Positions 24,800 to 36,947 of a DNA stretch of 64,000 nucleotides are shown in pieces. The stretch lies in the NCBI GenBank assembly GCA_020747065.1, contig JAGMVK010000007.1:2046001-2110000 (forward strand). Reading direction: 5' to 3'. Within the stretch, counting starts at the first letter, position 1; each line of letters opens with the position of its first letter. The position numbers and the translations under genes were made by a program. The DNA comes from Cadophora sp. MPI-SDFR-AT-0126 (lineage: Eukaryota; Ascomycota; Leotiomycetes; Helotiales; Ploettnerulaceae). Under the pieces are notes generated by a model. The model did not search any database. It had not been told where the DNA came from and saw nothing but the letters and a program-made list of their open reading frames with translations.

Positions 24800-26212
24800 A
24801 TGCATCTTTCCATTTCTCTGGCTGGATTGGCCTTCATTTCTGCAGGAAATGCTCTAATATATGCCGATGGCACCGTATGTGTGGCCTTCTTAGTCACTTA
24901 CCAGAAGCTAATAACAGTTTTAGGGGAAATTACCAGCTCTTGGATGGAATTCGTGGAATGCTTTCTATTGTGATATCGACGAAGCAAAGATTCTGACCGC
25001 AGCACACTCGATTGTCGACCTTGGACTCAAAGATGCTGGGTATGAGTATGTCAACAGTGAGTGGACCCTCCATGTCTGCCATCCAGATGTTGATTGAGCA
25101 TAGTCGACGATTGTTGGGCAGTAAAAGATGGTAGAAATAACGTCACCAACCAAATCATTCCCGATCCTGTCAAGTTTCCCACTGGCATCAAAGGCATTGC
25201 AGACGAGATCCATGCTCTTGGCTTGAAAGTTGGTATTTATGGCTCGGCGGGCACACTCACCTGCGGGGGCTACCCAGCACAACTTGGCAACGAAGCCCTC
25301 GACGCAGCAACTTTTGCAGGATGGGGTATCGATTATCTCAAATATGACAACTGCTATGTACCAGCAAACTGGACAGATACATACGACGCATGCGTTCCTG
25401 ATGCATGGCAGATCTACGGGCCCTACGACAATGGCACCTGTGAAGCTTCAGCAAGGGATGCTCCTCCAGGTTACGACTGGTCAACGTCAAACAATGCGAA
25501 GCGCTATAGGATTATGCGTGACGCTCTCCTAGCACAGAATCGCACAATACTCTACTCAATCTGCAACTGGGGCCACGCCGAAGTGCAGGAATGGGGCAAC
25601 TCAACTGGCAGCAGCTGGCGTATCACGGGTGACATAACACCAGACTGGGCACGCATCGCCGAGATCCTCAACGAGAACTCCTTCTTACTCAACTATGTAG
25701 ATTTCTGGGGCCACAACGATGCCGATATGTTGCATATCGGGAACGGGAACCTCACACTTGCGGAATCGCGCTCCCATTTTGCATTCTGGGCTGTGACTAA
25801 ATCTCCCCTCATCATCGGCACCGCGCTCGACAAATTGGCTACGGAGAAAGTCGACATTTTGAAGAATAAGGCGCTGCTTGCTTTTCATCAGGATGATGTC
25901 TATGGTGGCCCTGCGGAACCATATAAATGGGGCGTCAATCCGGACTGGACTTTCAATGCTACTAATCCTGCAGAATACTGGTCCGGGTCTTCGAAACAGG
26001 GGACGTTGGTGTTGGCGCTCAACACTTTGGACACGCCTGTATGGAAGGAGATTGTATTCTCTGAGGTCCCACAGCTTGCAAAAGACAATGCTACTTATCA
26101 TGTCACGGATGCGTGGTCAGGACAGGAATTGGGTTGCGTGAAAGGCAGCATCGGGAGATTGGTGGAAAGCCATGATACTGTTGCTTTTACAGTGGGTGAG
26201 AAGTGTGATTGA
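24800..26212 (+). CDS. Secreted alpha-galactosidase, glycoside hydrolase family 27
   Basis: About 438 aa in three exons: 24800-24874, 24924-25056 and 25104-26212; introns 49 and 47 nt. Residues 1-18 form a signal peptide. The GH27 (beta/alpha)8 barrel shows [44 protein letters not shown], then the nucleophile Asp151 in YLKYDNCY and the acid/base Asp277 in [15 protein letters not shown]-terminal beta-sandwich domain ends with DAWSGQELG. Hydrolyses terminal alpha-1,6-galactose from raffinose-type sugars and galactomannan. Multiple N-x-S/T sites suit an extracellular glycoprotein. Length is close to the short fungal GH27 enzymes without added binding modules. Near the AA9 gene, which suggests plant-polysaccharide use but does not prove co-regulation. 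Confidence 0.94.
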
Positions 26213-27237
26213 AATGGTGATTCAAGGCATGGTCCGCTTGATGTGAGCATGAGCAAAGGGTAATGCAGCTACTGCCATTGAATGGAAGCAAACATACAGT
26301 GCATCTACATCTGGCTGGCCAATTCCACAATGTGACGAAAATCAATATCTTACGCATCTTATATATGCATATTGATCACTTGGCCTTGGTGTTCTCTTGG
26401 TACCAATGGTCTTATGATACTTGCAATTGTGCCAGATATCTTGCCGCAGCTACTCATCGGTCCAGCCGACTTGACATATAAGGATACAGAAACTAGCGTG
26501 GGTAGCCGAGCTGTTTTGATCCACATGTACGATGTTTTGGACTTCGAAGGCTTAGCGTAGATACAAATACATAGAATGCCAATTGGTCAAAGTGCCTCGC
26601 TTGACGCAACTGTATCCAGATCCCATGATGCAACTAAAAGTCACCGATCCTACATCACTAGAATGTCGGACGGCAGCAAATGTTTCAAGCTGCTCTTTTC
26701 CAAGTCGCCAAGGGCCAATATTGTTTTGACCTGTCCTACACGGCCAACCGGTCCGCTAGTCCATGGCCAACTTCCTCTTCCATTTCCCTTCCTGATGCCC
26801 CCAATTGAGATTACTCCTACTGCCAGCCCTTGGAAGAAAAAATATATACTTTTGAGGAAGTTTACATGAGATCAAGCTAAGGGGGTAGTCCCTTCCGTCA
26901 GTGGACGGCTGCCCGGAAGGCGTGTTGTCAAGATTAGGCTGTAGACAACCAACCGACGGTCTCTAGCTCCTAGGTCTATGCCTGGCAAATTCTAGATGCA
27001 TTGGTGGAAAACAAGGTGGAAAACAAGGGGTATCTCCGTCTAGTTGATCAGAAGTTCTGATCATCTGAGAGGAAATGCAACACTGCAACTGATCCAAGCA
27101 GGTCTGGACGGTCCACGGCTTTTGATTGCCTTTGGATACACATAAATGAAACTTCTTTCCCCCCCATCCCCAGGATTCTTCAAAATCGTTCAGAACGCTT
27201 CTTTTGACTAACTCGCCAGATACACATATTCTTCAAA
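26213..27237. promoter_or_regulatory. Intergenic: alpha-galactosidase 3' region and AA9 promoter
   Basis: About 1 kb, no gene. A 12-bp direct duplication (GGTGGAAAACAA) lies at about 27003-27026. A CCCCAG hexamer near 27170, the reverse of the CreA consensus SYGGRG, sits about 65 bases before the AA9 start in a C-rich run. One hexamer is weak evidence for carbon repression. Confidence 0.35.
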
Positions 27238-28026
27238 ATGAAGTACAGCTTCGCTGCCCCCGTGGCATTGAGTCTCCTCTTTGGAGCAGTAATGTCCCAC
27301 TACAGATTTGTGTCGCTTATTGTTGGGTCAACGATAACCGGGGAGTATGTGTACGTTCGACTAAACACCAACATGAACTCGCCTGTTACGGATGTAACAA
27401 GCAATGACATTCGTTGCAACGTCCTAGATCCAGCCGCCAAAACGCAGACGTACACTGTAGCCGCAGGTTCCACGGTTCGTGACTTTGTACAAGGACGACG
27501 AGTATATTTGAAGACTAATGATATTTCAGGTCGGCTTTCAAATGGACCAACCGGCCTACCATCCTGGCCCAGCCCTCGCTTACCTCCAAAAGGTTACGAA
27601 TGCATCCACAGCTGATGGATCTGGAGCGTGGTTCAAGATCGCCCAGTGGGGACCTACCATCACTCCAACTGCCATCGAATGGCCAGACTCCACCAACAAG
27701 CCCGGTTTTACGTTCACCATCCCATCTTGTATCCCTGCTGGACAGTACTTGATGCGGATCGAGCAGATTGCCTTGCATGGTGCCAACGTCGTCGGTGGTG
27801 CGCAGTTCTACCTTAGCTGTGCCCAGCTTGCAATCACTGGCGGAGGCTCAAAAACTCCTACAAACACTATCGCGCTCCCTGGAGGATACAAGGCGACTGA
27901 TCCAGGCATTTTGATCCCAATGTAAGAACGTTCTGAGTTCCAAAGCCGGTCACTGCTGACACAAATAGATACTGGCCGATCCCAACCAATTACACCATGC
28001 CTGGTCCTTCTGTGTTTACTTGCTAG
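27238..28026 (+). CDS. AA9 lytic polysaccharide monooxygenase (former GH61)
   Basis: Copper enzyme that oxidatively cleaves cellulose or related beta-glucans. 228 aa in three exons: 27238-27474, 27530-27921 and 27969-28026; introns 55 and 47 nt. The signal peptide (residues 1-20, ending VMS) leaves His21 as the mature N-terminus in HYRFVSLIVG, one half of the copper histidine brace. The second copper His is in QPAYHPGPALAYLQKV, and the axial Tyr is in GGAQFYLSCAQL. Family blocks PVTDVTSNDIRCN, GSGAWFKI, IPAGQYLMRIEQIALH and ATDPGILIP|IYWPIP are intact. There is no cellulose-binding module, and the protein stops at VFTC as in short AA9s. Regioselectivity (C1 or C4) cannot be read directly. Confidence 0.95.
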
Positions 28027-31000
28027 GAGATGGAGATTTGATGCTCTGTTCTTATTGATATTTCGCTGTTGTGTTTATCCTACTTAGCCCCTTGGCTTAT
28101 GTGACGACTGCACGCTTGTGGTACTACACTGCTTCACCTTACTATGTTTCTTACAACCACTATGAAATTGACAGGGAGCCTCACTACGAGCTCTCGCTTA
28201 CAATTTGCTATTCTTGTATATATTGTTCTTCAATCGAACTTGCGCTCTGTTACACGTTGCATGATCTCCTTACCAATGAATGGCACCAGAGGGAGGTCTT
28301 GGTTGGAGACGTGAAGTGACTACAGACTACAGGCAAAGAGAGCGTGGAGGTCAAGCAATCTGGCAATATGCGGCCCCTCTGTCATCGCCGATGCCGGCAA
28401 AGCTTATGCTTGCGACTTCAGCTTTCAAGTGTGGCTAAATTCTTGCAGTCTCGCTGAAGCTCGTTCAGCATTCACTGAAGTGTCTGAAAAGAGAAAATTA
28501 CTGCAAAGCTGACTTCCCATTGAACTCACCGATGCCTTGCTTCTCCAAGAAAGTTTTGAATGTTCTCATGGTCCTTTGGTTGCCGTCTTGCTTCAATGCC
28601 TGATGTTTTTGATACTCAAGTAGATTGGAATCATGCCATAACCTGTAGAAAGTCGATTTGTATTCAATATAGAGTCGCAAAAGAAAGAGGACGGTCCCAA
28701 GTAGAGAACAATCTATGAAACACAGCAGCGCAGACAAATGCAACAACGATATCTTAAACAACGCAAGAGAAGCAACGCATGCCCTGGAGCGCTGCACCGA
28801 AATCAGAATATGAAATAGAGCAGTGGCCAGTCGCCACCAGCGAAAAATTATCGCGTATGTTCTCCAGCTCGTCAAAACTTATCAGCTTATCTCCTAGGAA
28901 GATCGCGAACCTACAGGACAGAGGTTAATGTCAACGGGGAAAGAAGTCGTGACCATGAAATACCCATCGACTTCTCTTCCACGTTTTGGACCAGTGAATA
29001 CTCGGGGTGAAGAACACTTGACGAATTTCAGATGTTTGATTATTTGACGGAAGAGCAGCTTTTCTGATGAAGTTACGAATGAGGACGAGAATTTAAATAG
29101 TCCTCAAGATTCGACGGAACTTCTGTACAGAACAGAATTCTGATCGAGGTCGAAGTCGATATGGTCAATCTCACTTGCAAATCACGAGACCTTTCTCCCT
29201 TCCTTTCGTCCGCAGATTCAAGTGTGCCACTTCCTGTCCAGCTTCAAATGCACCAATCCACTCACAATGATGCTAAGCACCTTCAGAATTTCAAAATTTC
29301 CAAACTTCCAACGTCCAGTCCAAACGCATCCATCTTCTTCTCGAAAATTCGACATACTGATTCAAACAATCTGCCTTTCCCATCCAATTTTCCACCCACC
29401 CAATCACATCCCCCTATCCCCACATCCTCTCGCCCCATCTCACCATCGCACCATCTCACCTACTCAGCATCTCGCTTCCTCCTTCTCCTCTCAACAATCC
29501 CGCCCTGCCTTCCGCTGTTATCTTCGGCCCAACTTCCCCCATCCGGCGAGCCGCCTCTCACACAATTCTCACACCATCAAATTAACCGACCACTCAGATC
29601 AATCAAGCACCACAAATTTTGCTGGGAAAGAAAATCTTGGCAGGGCAAGGCACCCCTGCATTAGCTTCCGCGACCACGCTGCCTGCAGCCGATTCGACAG
29701 CAGATCGGTCGGTCGGTCTTTGGTCGGGGGGTTGCGGTTGCTACAGCTAATTTTAATTTTGGGGGGTTGGCGGATTCCCCTGTTTCTTCCGGTGGTACAG
29801 GCGGGAACCTGGGTGAGTGTTTGGTGAGCTGAGGGAAGGCTGATGCTGACGATGATGTTGATGATAATTACAGGTGGTGTTTATTTCTTTGTTTTGATTT
29901 ATTAATGGGGATTGAATTCGCTAAGGTCAGCATGAGTTTCTCTTTGCTTGTCGGTGGGCGCAGTGGGAGGCAGGTGAGAAACTCATGCGCGAAGCAGGCC
30001 TGTGGATGCAATGCAGCGTGATACTATGGCGACTTGCGACCGTACCTGAATCCTGTCGCCCTGAGATCTCTGTCGTAGATTTGCTTTTTTTCAAAATATA
30101 TCACATATGCCATAAGATCGTCATGTCGGCAGTATCAATACAACTAATCCAAATTGAAAAAGGAACTACGAAACCCATCTACCATATACATGACGAGTGA
30201 ATGAGATTCTAGCACACCCCCTGCGATGCGCGGTGTTGCGCTTCACGATGTGTAGTTTCTTGCTGCTCTCTTGCTCTCCTACCGTACGTACCTACCACTC
30301 CCTCAATCAACCTGCGACGGACCTCTCCAACCATCCCCACGAACCCCATGAACCCAAACCGAAAAACAAGATTGACACAGCCGAAGAAACGAAACATGGC
30401 GTTCGTTCGTGTGTTCATCCGCAAGTAGTCAAGCAAGGGAGTTTATGACAGACACATGAAGAAGAGACAAGCCTTCTCGTGTGTCTTAGATTGATGGAGT
30501 TGTGACGATGATTTGTTTTGAATTTGGCGCTATGAGACGTCATTTCGATAGAGTATGAGCATGTATGGGTATATGGGTGTCGTGAGATTTGTGACTTGCC
30601 GTTGTATCCTACTATATGTGGAAATTGCTGTTATGTCAAAACTATCTCGCAATCACTTATGGACAGGAACATGCTTGGGATCATCAGAGTAGAAGTGAAG
30701 GGTGCCGGGCCAAAAACTTGGTCTCCAGACAGTGCCGCTGTTTTCATATTTGTCTACTGTACACAGGAACAGGCGCGAGCACCGTAGAATCATCTAATCA
30801 TTCGCAACAGTTCGGATCACGAAGGATCGTATTTTGAAGTTTCTGACTCTGGATATATTGAAGAAACCAATAAACACTCCCAGCATAACAGTCATTAAGG
30901 TATAAAGCATCTGACAAGAAGTCTATAACAAATGTATCCCAGAATCGAAATGAGAACATGACATACAACAGAAAGAAACAAAATCAAAGGCCCAAAATTA

Positions 31001-31432
31001 GACATGAAGTTTCCAGGTGGAGCAAGTTTGTTCAGTTGTATTTACCAAGCTCTGATCGCCAGATCCCCTACTCCCTCGCGAGACTAACAGAAATGGCGTC
31101 AGGCAACATTGAAAAACAGTAGTAGACCAGAACCAGAATGACCAAATCACCTCTAGACACCTGAAAGACCACACACTATGGGGTATGATAATGGATCCTC
31201 GTGTTGATGAACAACACTCTCGACCACATAAGCAATTACAAGAAAGATGCCAACCTGCATTAGACGAAGGACTCCACCGAGCAATGCAAGAACACCATTA
31301 TGCCCAAAGACCACGCCTATCCATAACTCTCGACCACCATCCAGGCGCTGTTTCCTCCGTCATGAAATTACCAATTATCGACAAGAGAATTCGTATGTTC
31401 GTGACTTTGAATCGGCGGAAGGATCAAACCGC
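28027..31432. other. Gene-sparse 3.4-kb interval between AA9 and GPI-protein genes
   Basis: No gene I can support. At 29160-29600 the + strand is very rich in C, T and A, and so gives long open frames of low-complexity Pro/Ser/His/Leu text that look spurious. At 29694-29830 composition flips to G/T-rich, including CGGTCGGTCGGTC. A donor-like GTGAGT (about 29814) and TTACAG (about 29868-29873) could bound an intron of an untranslated transcript. A minus-strand frame at 28498-28875 is listed separately. Confidence 0.35.
28498..28875 (-). CDS. Small open frame, possible membrane protein, doubtful
   Basis: A 125-residue frame starting at ATG 28875, with two to three hydrophobic stretches (about residues 18-30 and 38-68) and a hydrophilic tail ending LEKQGIGEFNGKS. 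No family recognised. It contains a donor-like GTGAGT near its 3' end (about 28521-28526), which would allow further exons. Codon composition is not convincing and there is no supporting neighbour, so this may be chance. Transcript data would decide. Confidence 0.2.
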   Translation of the reverse strand: MTSWRTYAIIFRWWRLATALFHILISVQRSRACVASLALFKISLLHLSALLCFIDCSLLGTVLFLLRLYIEYKSTFYRLWHDSNLLEYQKHQALKQDGNQRTMRTFKTFLEKQGIGEFNGKSALQ

Positions 31433-32057
31433 TTACAAAAGGAAAGCGGCGAGGCCGAGGAGACCGGCAAGGGAGGCTCCGGAGAGAGCCATGGTCTTGC
31501 CAGCACCGTTGGCGGTGATTGGGGATGGGGATGGGGTGGCAGTTGGGGCAACTGTTGGTGCGGCAGTTCCAGCTGGGTAGGTGGTGACTGGGGCAACGGT
31601 GGTGGCGTTGGCAGTTGGGTACACTGGGGTGTAGGTTGGGGCACTATTCAGTCCGTTAGCTAAAGCTGCAAAACTGTGTTTAGAAACAGTATGGGGTACC
31701 AGGAGTTGCAGTACACAGCGCTTGAGGTGGTGACTGGCTTGACGACAGTGTAAGTGCCTGGGATGGTGACGGTCTCAGACTGGAAGATAGTTAGCTCCTG
31801 TCCTACGGTGATATCGATTGAGGTAACGCGTTGCAATATTGTCGAACTCCCATCGCCAAGCGCGCTCCCCAATCTCAGAATATGATTCTTACCTCGCTGG
31901 CAGTGTAGGTAACAGAGCCGTAGGTCAAGGTGGTGGCAGCTGGGCAGTAGGTGACATAGTCGGTGACAACCTCAGTGGTGTATGAGACGGTCTCGTTGCT
32001 GTAGGCAGCGGAGGCAGTTGCTGCAAGAGCAAGGACGGCGACGGCGGAGTATTGCAT
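31433..32057 (-). CDS. GPI-anchored Ser/Thr-rich cell-wall protein (CCG-6-like)
   Basis: 151 aa in three exons: 32057-31893, 31779-31700 and 31643-31433; introns 113 and 56 nt. The second intron has a clear branch site GCTAAC and ends AATAG; this splice gives VYCNSCAPTYTPVYP. Residues 1-18 form a signal peptide (MQYSAVAVLALAATASAA). The middle has TTEVVTDYVTYCPAATTLTY, a motif shared with fungal clock-controlled protein 6 and related wall proteins. A Thr/Pro/Ala linker with repeated TVAPT-type units follows. The C-terminus has a small-residue site (ANGAG) and hydrophobic tail LSGASLAGLLGLAAFLL, the classical GPI signal. Probably a heavily O-glycosylated surface protein; exact role unknown. 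The CCG-6 relation is from remembered motif similarity. Confidence 0.85.
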
Positions 32058-35000
32058 TTTGACGGTTTGGTTGGTATTAAGTTACTTGAAAAGTAATTAG
32101 GTGGGAGAGTTGGAGTTGAGGTTTGAGGTTGAGGAGTTCGTGCGTAAGTTGAACGAATGTAAGTGACTAAAAGTCAGGTATGTTGTTTGATGTACGAACG
32201 AGAGTGTGGGTGAAGAAAGGAAGCAGGAGTTGAGATGGGTGGCAGAAGTGCTTTATACGGGGAGGACGAGAGATGAGAGATGGGCCGGGTGGGCCATTGG
32301 TACAGGGCAGGACAGGGGGGTCTGGAAGTTGAGCTTGGCCGCCGTGATTTAGCGTGCGCTAGAGCAAAGTCTAGGATATTGCTGGGGTGACGGCGTCAGG
32401 GCCGAGTGGGTATTGGCGAAAACATCAGGGGAAGGTCCAATGGATATGCCTAAAACGGTTTAGACTTTGAGTCTATTTATTGTTTACTGTTTTTATCTTC
32501 CTTTCTCTGCCAGCAGCCCCCGGCCTCTCAGAAATTGCTCGCAGGGGAGTCGTGCTCAGTCACCTTTGAACACTGCTGGGATCTCAACGTTCCAACCATT
32601 CAGCAGGCTCGCATCACTGGAGCACTCCTGTGCAGCCTGACATTGCACCTTCGTACCGCTGAGATGAAAATTCCAGGTGAGTTTCTCAGTGGGAAAATCA
32701 GGGGCAGGCAAACCGGTTTTTTCAGCACTGGTTCGTCTCCTATTGTGGGGGCATCACAGGACTGGAGAGGGTCTGGAAAAGCAGATTCCAGGTGCTGAAG
32801 CCCATTCACAGAGAGTCAATATTGTTTTGTCTGCTGCTGAAGAGGGTGCCCTGTGGCCGTAGGTTTGCTTGGGAACATTGTGTGTAAATGGTGGGTTGTG
32901 TAAGATTATATAAGAAAATATGCAAACATCCCACACGACATTATGCAGCTCTGCATTCTATTTCTGCAGCCTTTGGTCAGCAATGCAGCTTGGTATGCAC
33001 AGCTTGTGCATCACTCTCCTCTCTCTCTTCTTTCTTATCACATCAAAGGTGCACAATATGCCGTGACCCATTTTCCCCCGTGCCACTATTCCTAATAGCC
33101 TCTAATCAACCCGATATTTTCATCCGATCTCGCACAGCTTACTTTTCTTTGGCTCGCTTGTTCAGCTGTCCTGCCAAATGGACTTCCCCTGACTTAGACG
33201 GCATTAGAGAATGCCAGCGAAAACTAAAAACAACCTCTGGGGGCGGATCACTTCATCCAACCTTTACCCTGAACTGAATTCCATACTTCAGGCTCTTAAA
33301 GGGCTAAATCCGGCATTAGGAGCCCCATCAGATAGCCAAAACAATTTCGGGATTGCAGCCCTGAATGAAATCAGCTGTTCTTCGGTTCAAGGACGTTGGG
33401 AAACCGTGCGAGTGTTTGGGAGATGAGGATGTTGCCAAACGACCGATAGTCCATCAATGTTCCAGTTACACCCTCTCTTACTGGCTGCTCGTTGATTACT
33501 CACGCACATGTGAAATCTCCTCCAGTTGCTTCTCGTATGGCATGGGGTTGTAATATGAGGCTGCAACCACCAGCACCAGTTTGTTGCAGGGAATTGGAGG
33601 TTGACATGCGATGCTGGACGAATCACGGCTCCCCATTTACCAAACTTGACAGGGCAAAGACTTCAGGAGGGCTTCTTGCAGGGGCAGGTGTCCCCAGCGC
33701 CTGCATTGGCACATCGTCATGATGCAATTCTCAAGTCTTGGATGCACAAGAACAATATAAAGTAATACCCGAAGAGGAAATCGTATCGAACAACTGAGGC
33801 TGGATCTTGTTTGAAGTGTCCAAAGATGTCCAGACCCTCAGATATCTGTATCATGATTAAGTTTCAAGAACCGGAATGGTGCGCCGAAGCCATCGTTCAT
33901 CTGTGCAACCCGTCATCTCAAACTTGGTGGCTTGCCTGTCAGAAATTTGGAAACCTTGCCTTTCTATGGCTGGTTGCCATCTCATGTGCATCCCAAGGAC
34001 GGCAAGATCAAACCCACCGTTACACCAGCTGCAACCTTATCTCGCGGCTTGGACTCGATGTTGAAATTCCTCACCACCGTTAGGGTATCAAGAGTCGATA
34101 TGATGCATCTCGTGTTCACTCAGATCATTATGCCATGGCCAGGGCTGTTCCCACCCGTTTGACCTCCGGCAGCCTTCCCCTTCTCGAAGCTTTGATATCG
34201 AATCTCCAGGCCAGGAGTCGAGTCCACATTTGTACATTTCAAAACCCACTTCCGATTTTCCACTTTTCATTCCACACAGACTTCGACCTCCAAGAGAGAC
34301 ACGACAAGTTCGGGGCTGGCCATCAGTCACCGTTGCAACCCCATTCTCACACGGCAACTCCACTGATCTCCGAAAGGCACATTCTCTCCTCTCCATGCCA
34401 TCGCCGACCCGCACAGAGTCAAATCAACAATCGGTACACCGCTGCCCATTAATAGAAAGAAATCATTAAATAAATAAGATACAGCTAGGAAAAAATGGGG
34501 AATGACTTCCGTCGGCGCCAGACAAGTTGCCTCTTTGGGCATCACACTTTCGACAAGTGGATCCAGTCAAATCTCCCATCAGTCGAGGCGAGATTTGACG
34601 GCGAGCTGGCATCGGGTCGTGGCGATTCAGGACAAGCGCCAACCGACCAAGGTCCCGTCCAGAGTTCCTCGGGCTTGTCCGCCAGGACTCGAATGACCCA
34701 CGCTGCTTTTTCCGATATTCATGCCGGACGTCTCCTTTGCGGCCGTTCGACGCTCCCGTGGTCCCTCAACAATTCAAGCTTCTAATCTATTCTTATCTTT
34801 CGATAGATCAACTGGTCTGTTCTTTTGTCTCTCACTCATCTCAAAGATTCGAATTACTTTCCTCGTGTTAAAGCAAGCCATAGATTGCTTCTTTCCGTCT
34901 CCTTTCCACCACTGCACCTTTCAAATCTTAGCATCTATGCAAGTATCCATCCGCCCGTCGTCCCTTATCACCAATTCCCGCAAGTCCAAAATCTAGATCC

Positions 35001-36947
35001 CAAGATCGTCAAACTTGCTCGCTTATTCAGTCGCCCAATTCCTTTTGTCTGATCTGGTCCTGTTCCTGCGCAAGCGTATGCATCGCTCGAGCCACCACTG
35101 CCAACCAAAAATATACGATGCAGGTGGCGGCCCGGTCGCGCGCTGCGAAAGCTATCAACCTGCAGGCGGCGCAGGTACGCGCAATTTCGGAGCTGGCCTC
35201 GCGTTGGCGGGTGTTAAACAGCAAAGCTATCAGCTGCTAAAAATGCTTGAAATGCTAGAGGACTGAAAGGTTTTGGTGACGACTTTTCATTTACACGTCA
35301 GCTTGTTATGTGCAGGTTGGTTTTTTGCGCTTGGTTGGCTTTTCTGTCTCGGTTGCCCTGTCTGTTCTGTCTTGCATGCGCAGTTTTCGTCGCAGCTTGA
35401 AGCTTGGTTCGTGGCTGAGTGAAATCCATTGGGTGAAATCGCTAGGCGAGATCCCCTGAAATCAACGCGGTAGGATATTTTGAAGCATCTGTTTCTCCCT
35501 TCTATTCTCTCAAATCTCTTCTCCTACTTCCCAAATCGAAGCGAAGATGTTGGTTCAAAATACCGAGTCGCGAGATGCGTCACCTCATCACGTTCCATCT
35601 TGAGGTTCATCATTGGCTTTACATACGGATGAAGTCTTCACCAAGGATTCGCAACGAAACAAACTTACCGACACGAGGATGATTCGGCTCGAGACTCGTT
35701 AGATCGATCAATGCTGGAAATGTTGTTGATATCTGGGTGTGGCATCTTTTCCACAGAAGTCAAGATCGCCGGTTGATGATCAGCGAAGGAAGAGCGTCGA
35801 GATCTTCACGACATGTGTCAAATGCCGAGAGCAAACCATATTCGGTGTCGAGTCCTGGATCCTCACTTGGATCTGTTCCTATTTTCTGCTGGTTCTTCGT
35901 TCTTAAAGCCTGTTTCAATGATTTTGGACCACTATGCTGTTGCTTGCGGATTCAGTGTCTGAGAAACAGCAGAGAGACCCCGCGCTGGATGGCATCGAAG
36001 GAAACGCGTTCATATGATGTTACAGTGGATGGGGCTTGAACATTGGTATAGAATTGGTACGAACTCATGGGCGAGCGTGTAAGCATCTCCTTGCGTCACG
36101 CCCCTCATCAAGTTCTCTGGCTGTGTCACTTCGGTTTATTCTATCCCTCCTCTCGTTGCAGATTGCTTTTTCTTTTTGGCATTGTCATTAAGTTCATCTC
36201 CTCCGAAGCCAGCGAATTGATGGTTGTGCGCTGAGCTTCCTTAGTTTGAAGTCGACTCCCCAGTCCGTCTCGTTCGGGAAGGAACGACTGTCCCTCTCGG
36301 ACCTGTCTGACAATGACCACGTCTCTTGATCAGCGATCTGAAATGAGCCTGGATTGAAATCAGCCTGGGCTCACTTCACGGCGGACTTTTGTAACCCAAG
36401 GTTCCCCAAGTGAGCAGGAACATTCTCCAATGTCAAGGTGCCTGCTTCGAGTCGAACAGTGTTCAGAATTGTCAAACTGGACATAGAGAGTTATTCATTT
36501 TAAAACCTATTGACCCAAAGAGAATTACACGCTCAATTTCGAACTATCAGCAGAATCGAATGTCGGCAGCCTCCTGGTCTTTTAATCTTGATCTTTCTGA
36601 CAGCAAAGTTGAAAAGACCCTCAGTCACCCTCAGTCAGTGTGCTCTAATTATAACTTCAAGGACCTTTTGATTATTTTCCACCATTCACCATCAGTACCT
36701 ACCAAGCGCTGCAGCCAATGTGTATTGTACCTCATTATTCTGCAATTTTCATGTGGCAGCAATAACACCAGCCTTCAGGTTTTGCCTGGCACTCAACCGC
36801 ACTGGCCATTCGACAGTATCTCATACTATAGCGCTATCTCACCAGACCTTTGAGTGTCGCACATTCGATCGAGGAATCTTTCAGCCAAGGTCCTTCCATT
36901 GTTGACTTTCGCGCCGATCTCCCTATCGTCTTCGATCTTCAGCATTA
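32058..36947. other. 4.9-kb interval without a supportable gene
   Basis: The largest internal gap. It begins with the GPI-protein promoter (minus strand) and ends with a probable promoter of the gene at 36948. Short frames (32535-32798, 34135-34452, 36410-36853) have no family motif or start context. The stretch 34139-34990 is pyrimidine-rich on the + strand. There is a small duplication CCCTCAGTCACCCTCAGTCA near 36618-36637. No tRNA, 5S rRNA or transposon hallmark was found by eye. Confidence 0.35.
32251..32257 (-). promoter_or_regulatory. TATA-box candidate of the GPI-protein gene
   Basis: On the minus strand the block reads TATAAAG, about 195 bases upstream of the ATG at 32057, followed by a long leader with an A/C-rich end before the start. 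Strongly expressed fungal wall-protein genes often have such a TATA box. Assignment is by sequence and distance. Confidence 0.4.

Noticed and set aside
29161..29827. Two long overlapping + strand frames of Pro/Ser/His-rich text
   Set aside because: Both phases are open at once because the region is C/T-rich and poor in stops; no motif, no codon signature.
32535..36853. Several 70-147 codon frames in the large gap
   Set aside because: Short, on both strands, overlapping in different phases, starting at non-ATG codons in several cases, and without recognisable domains.
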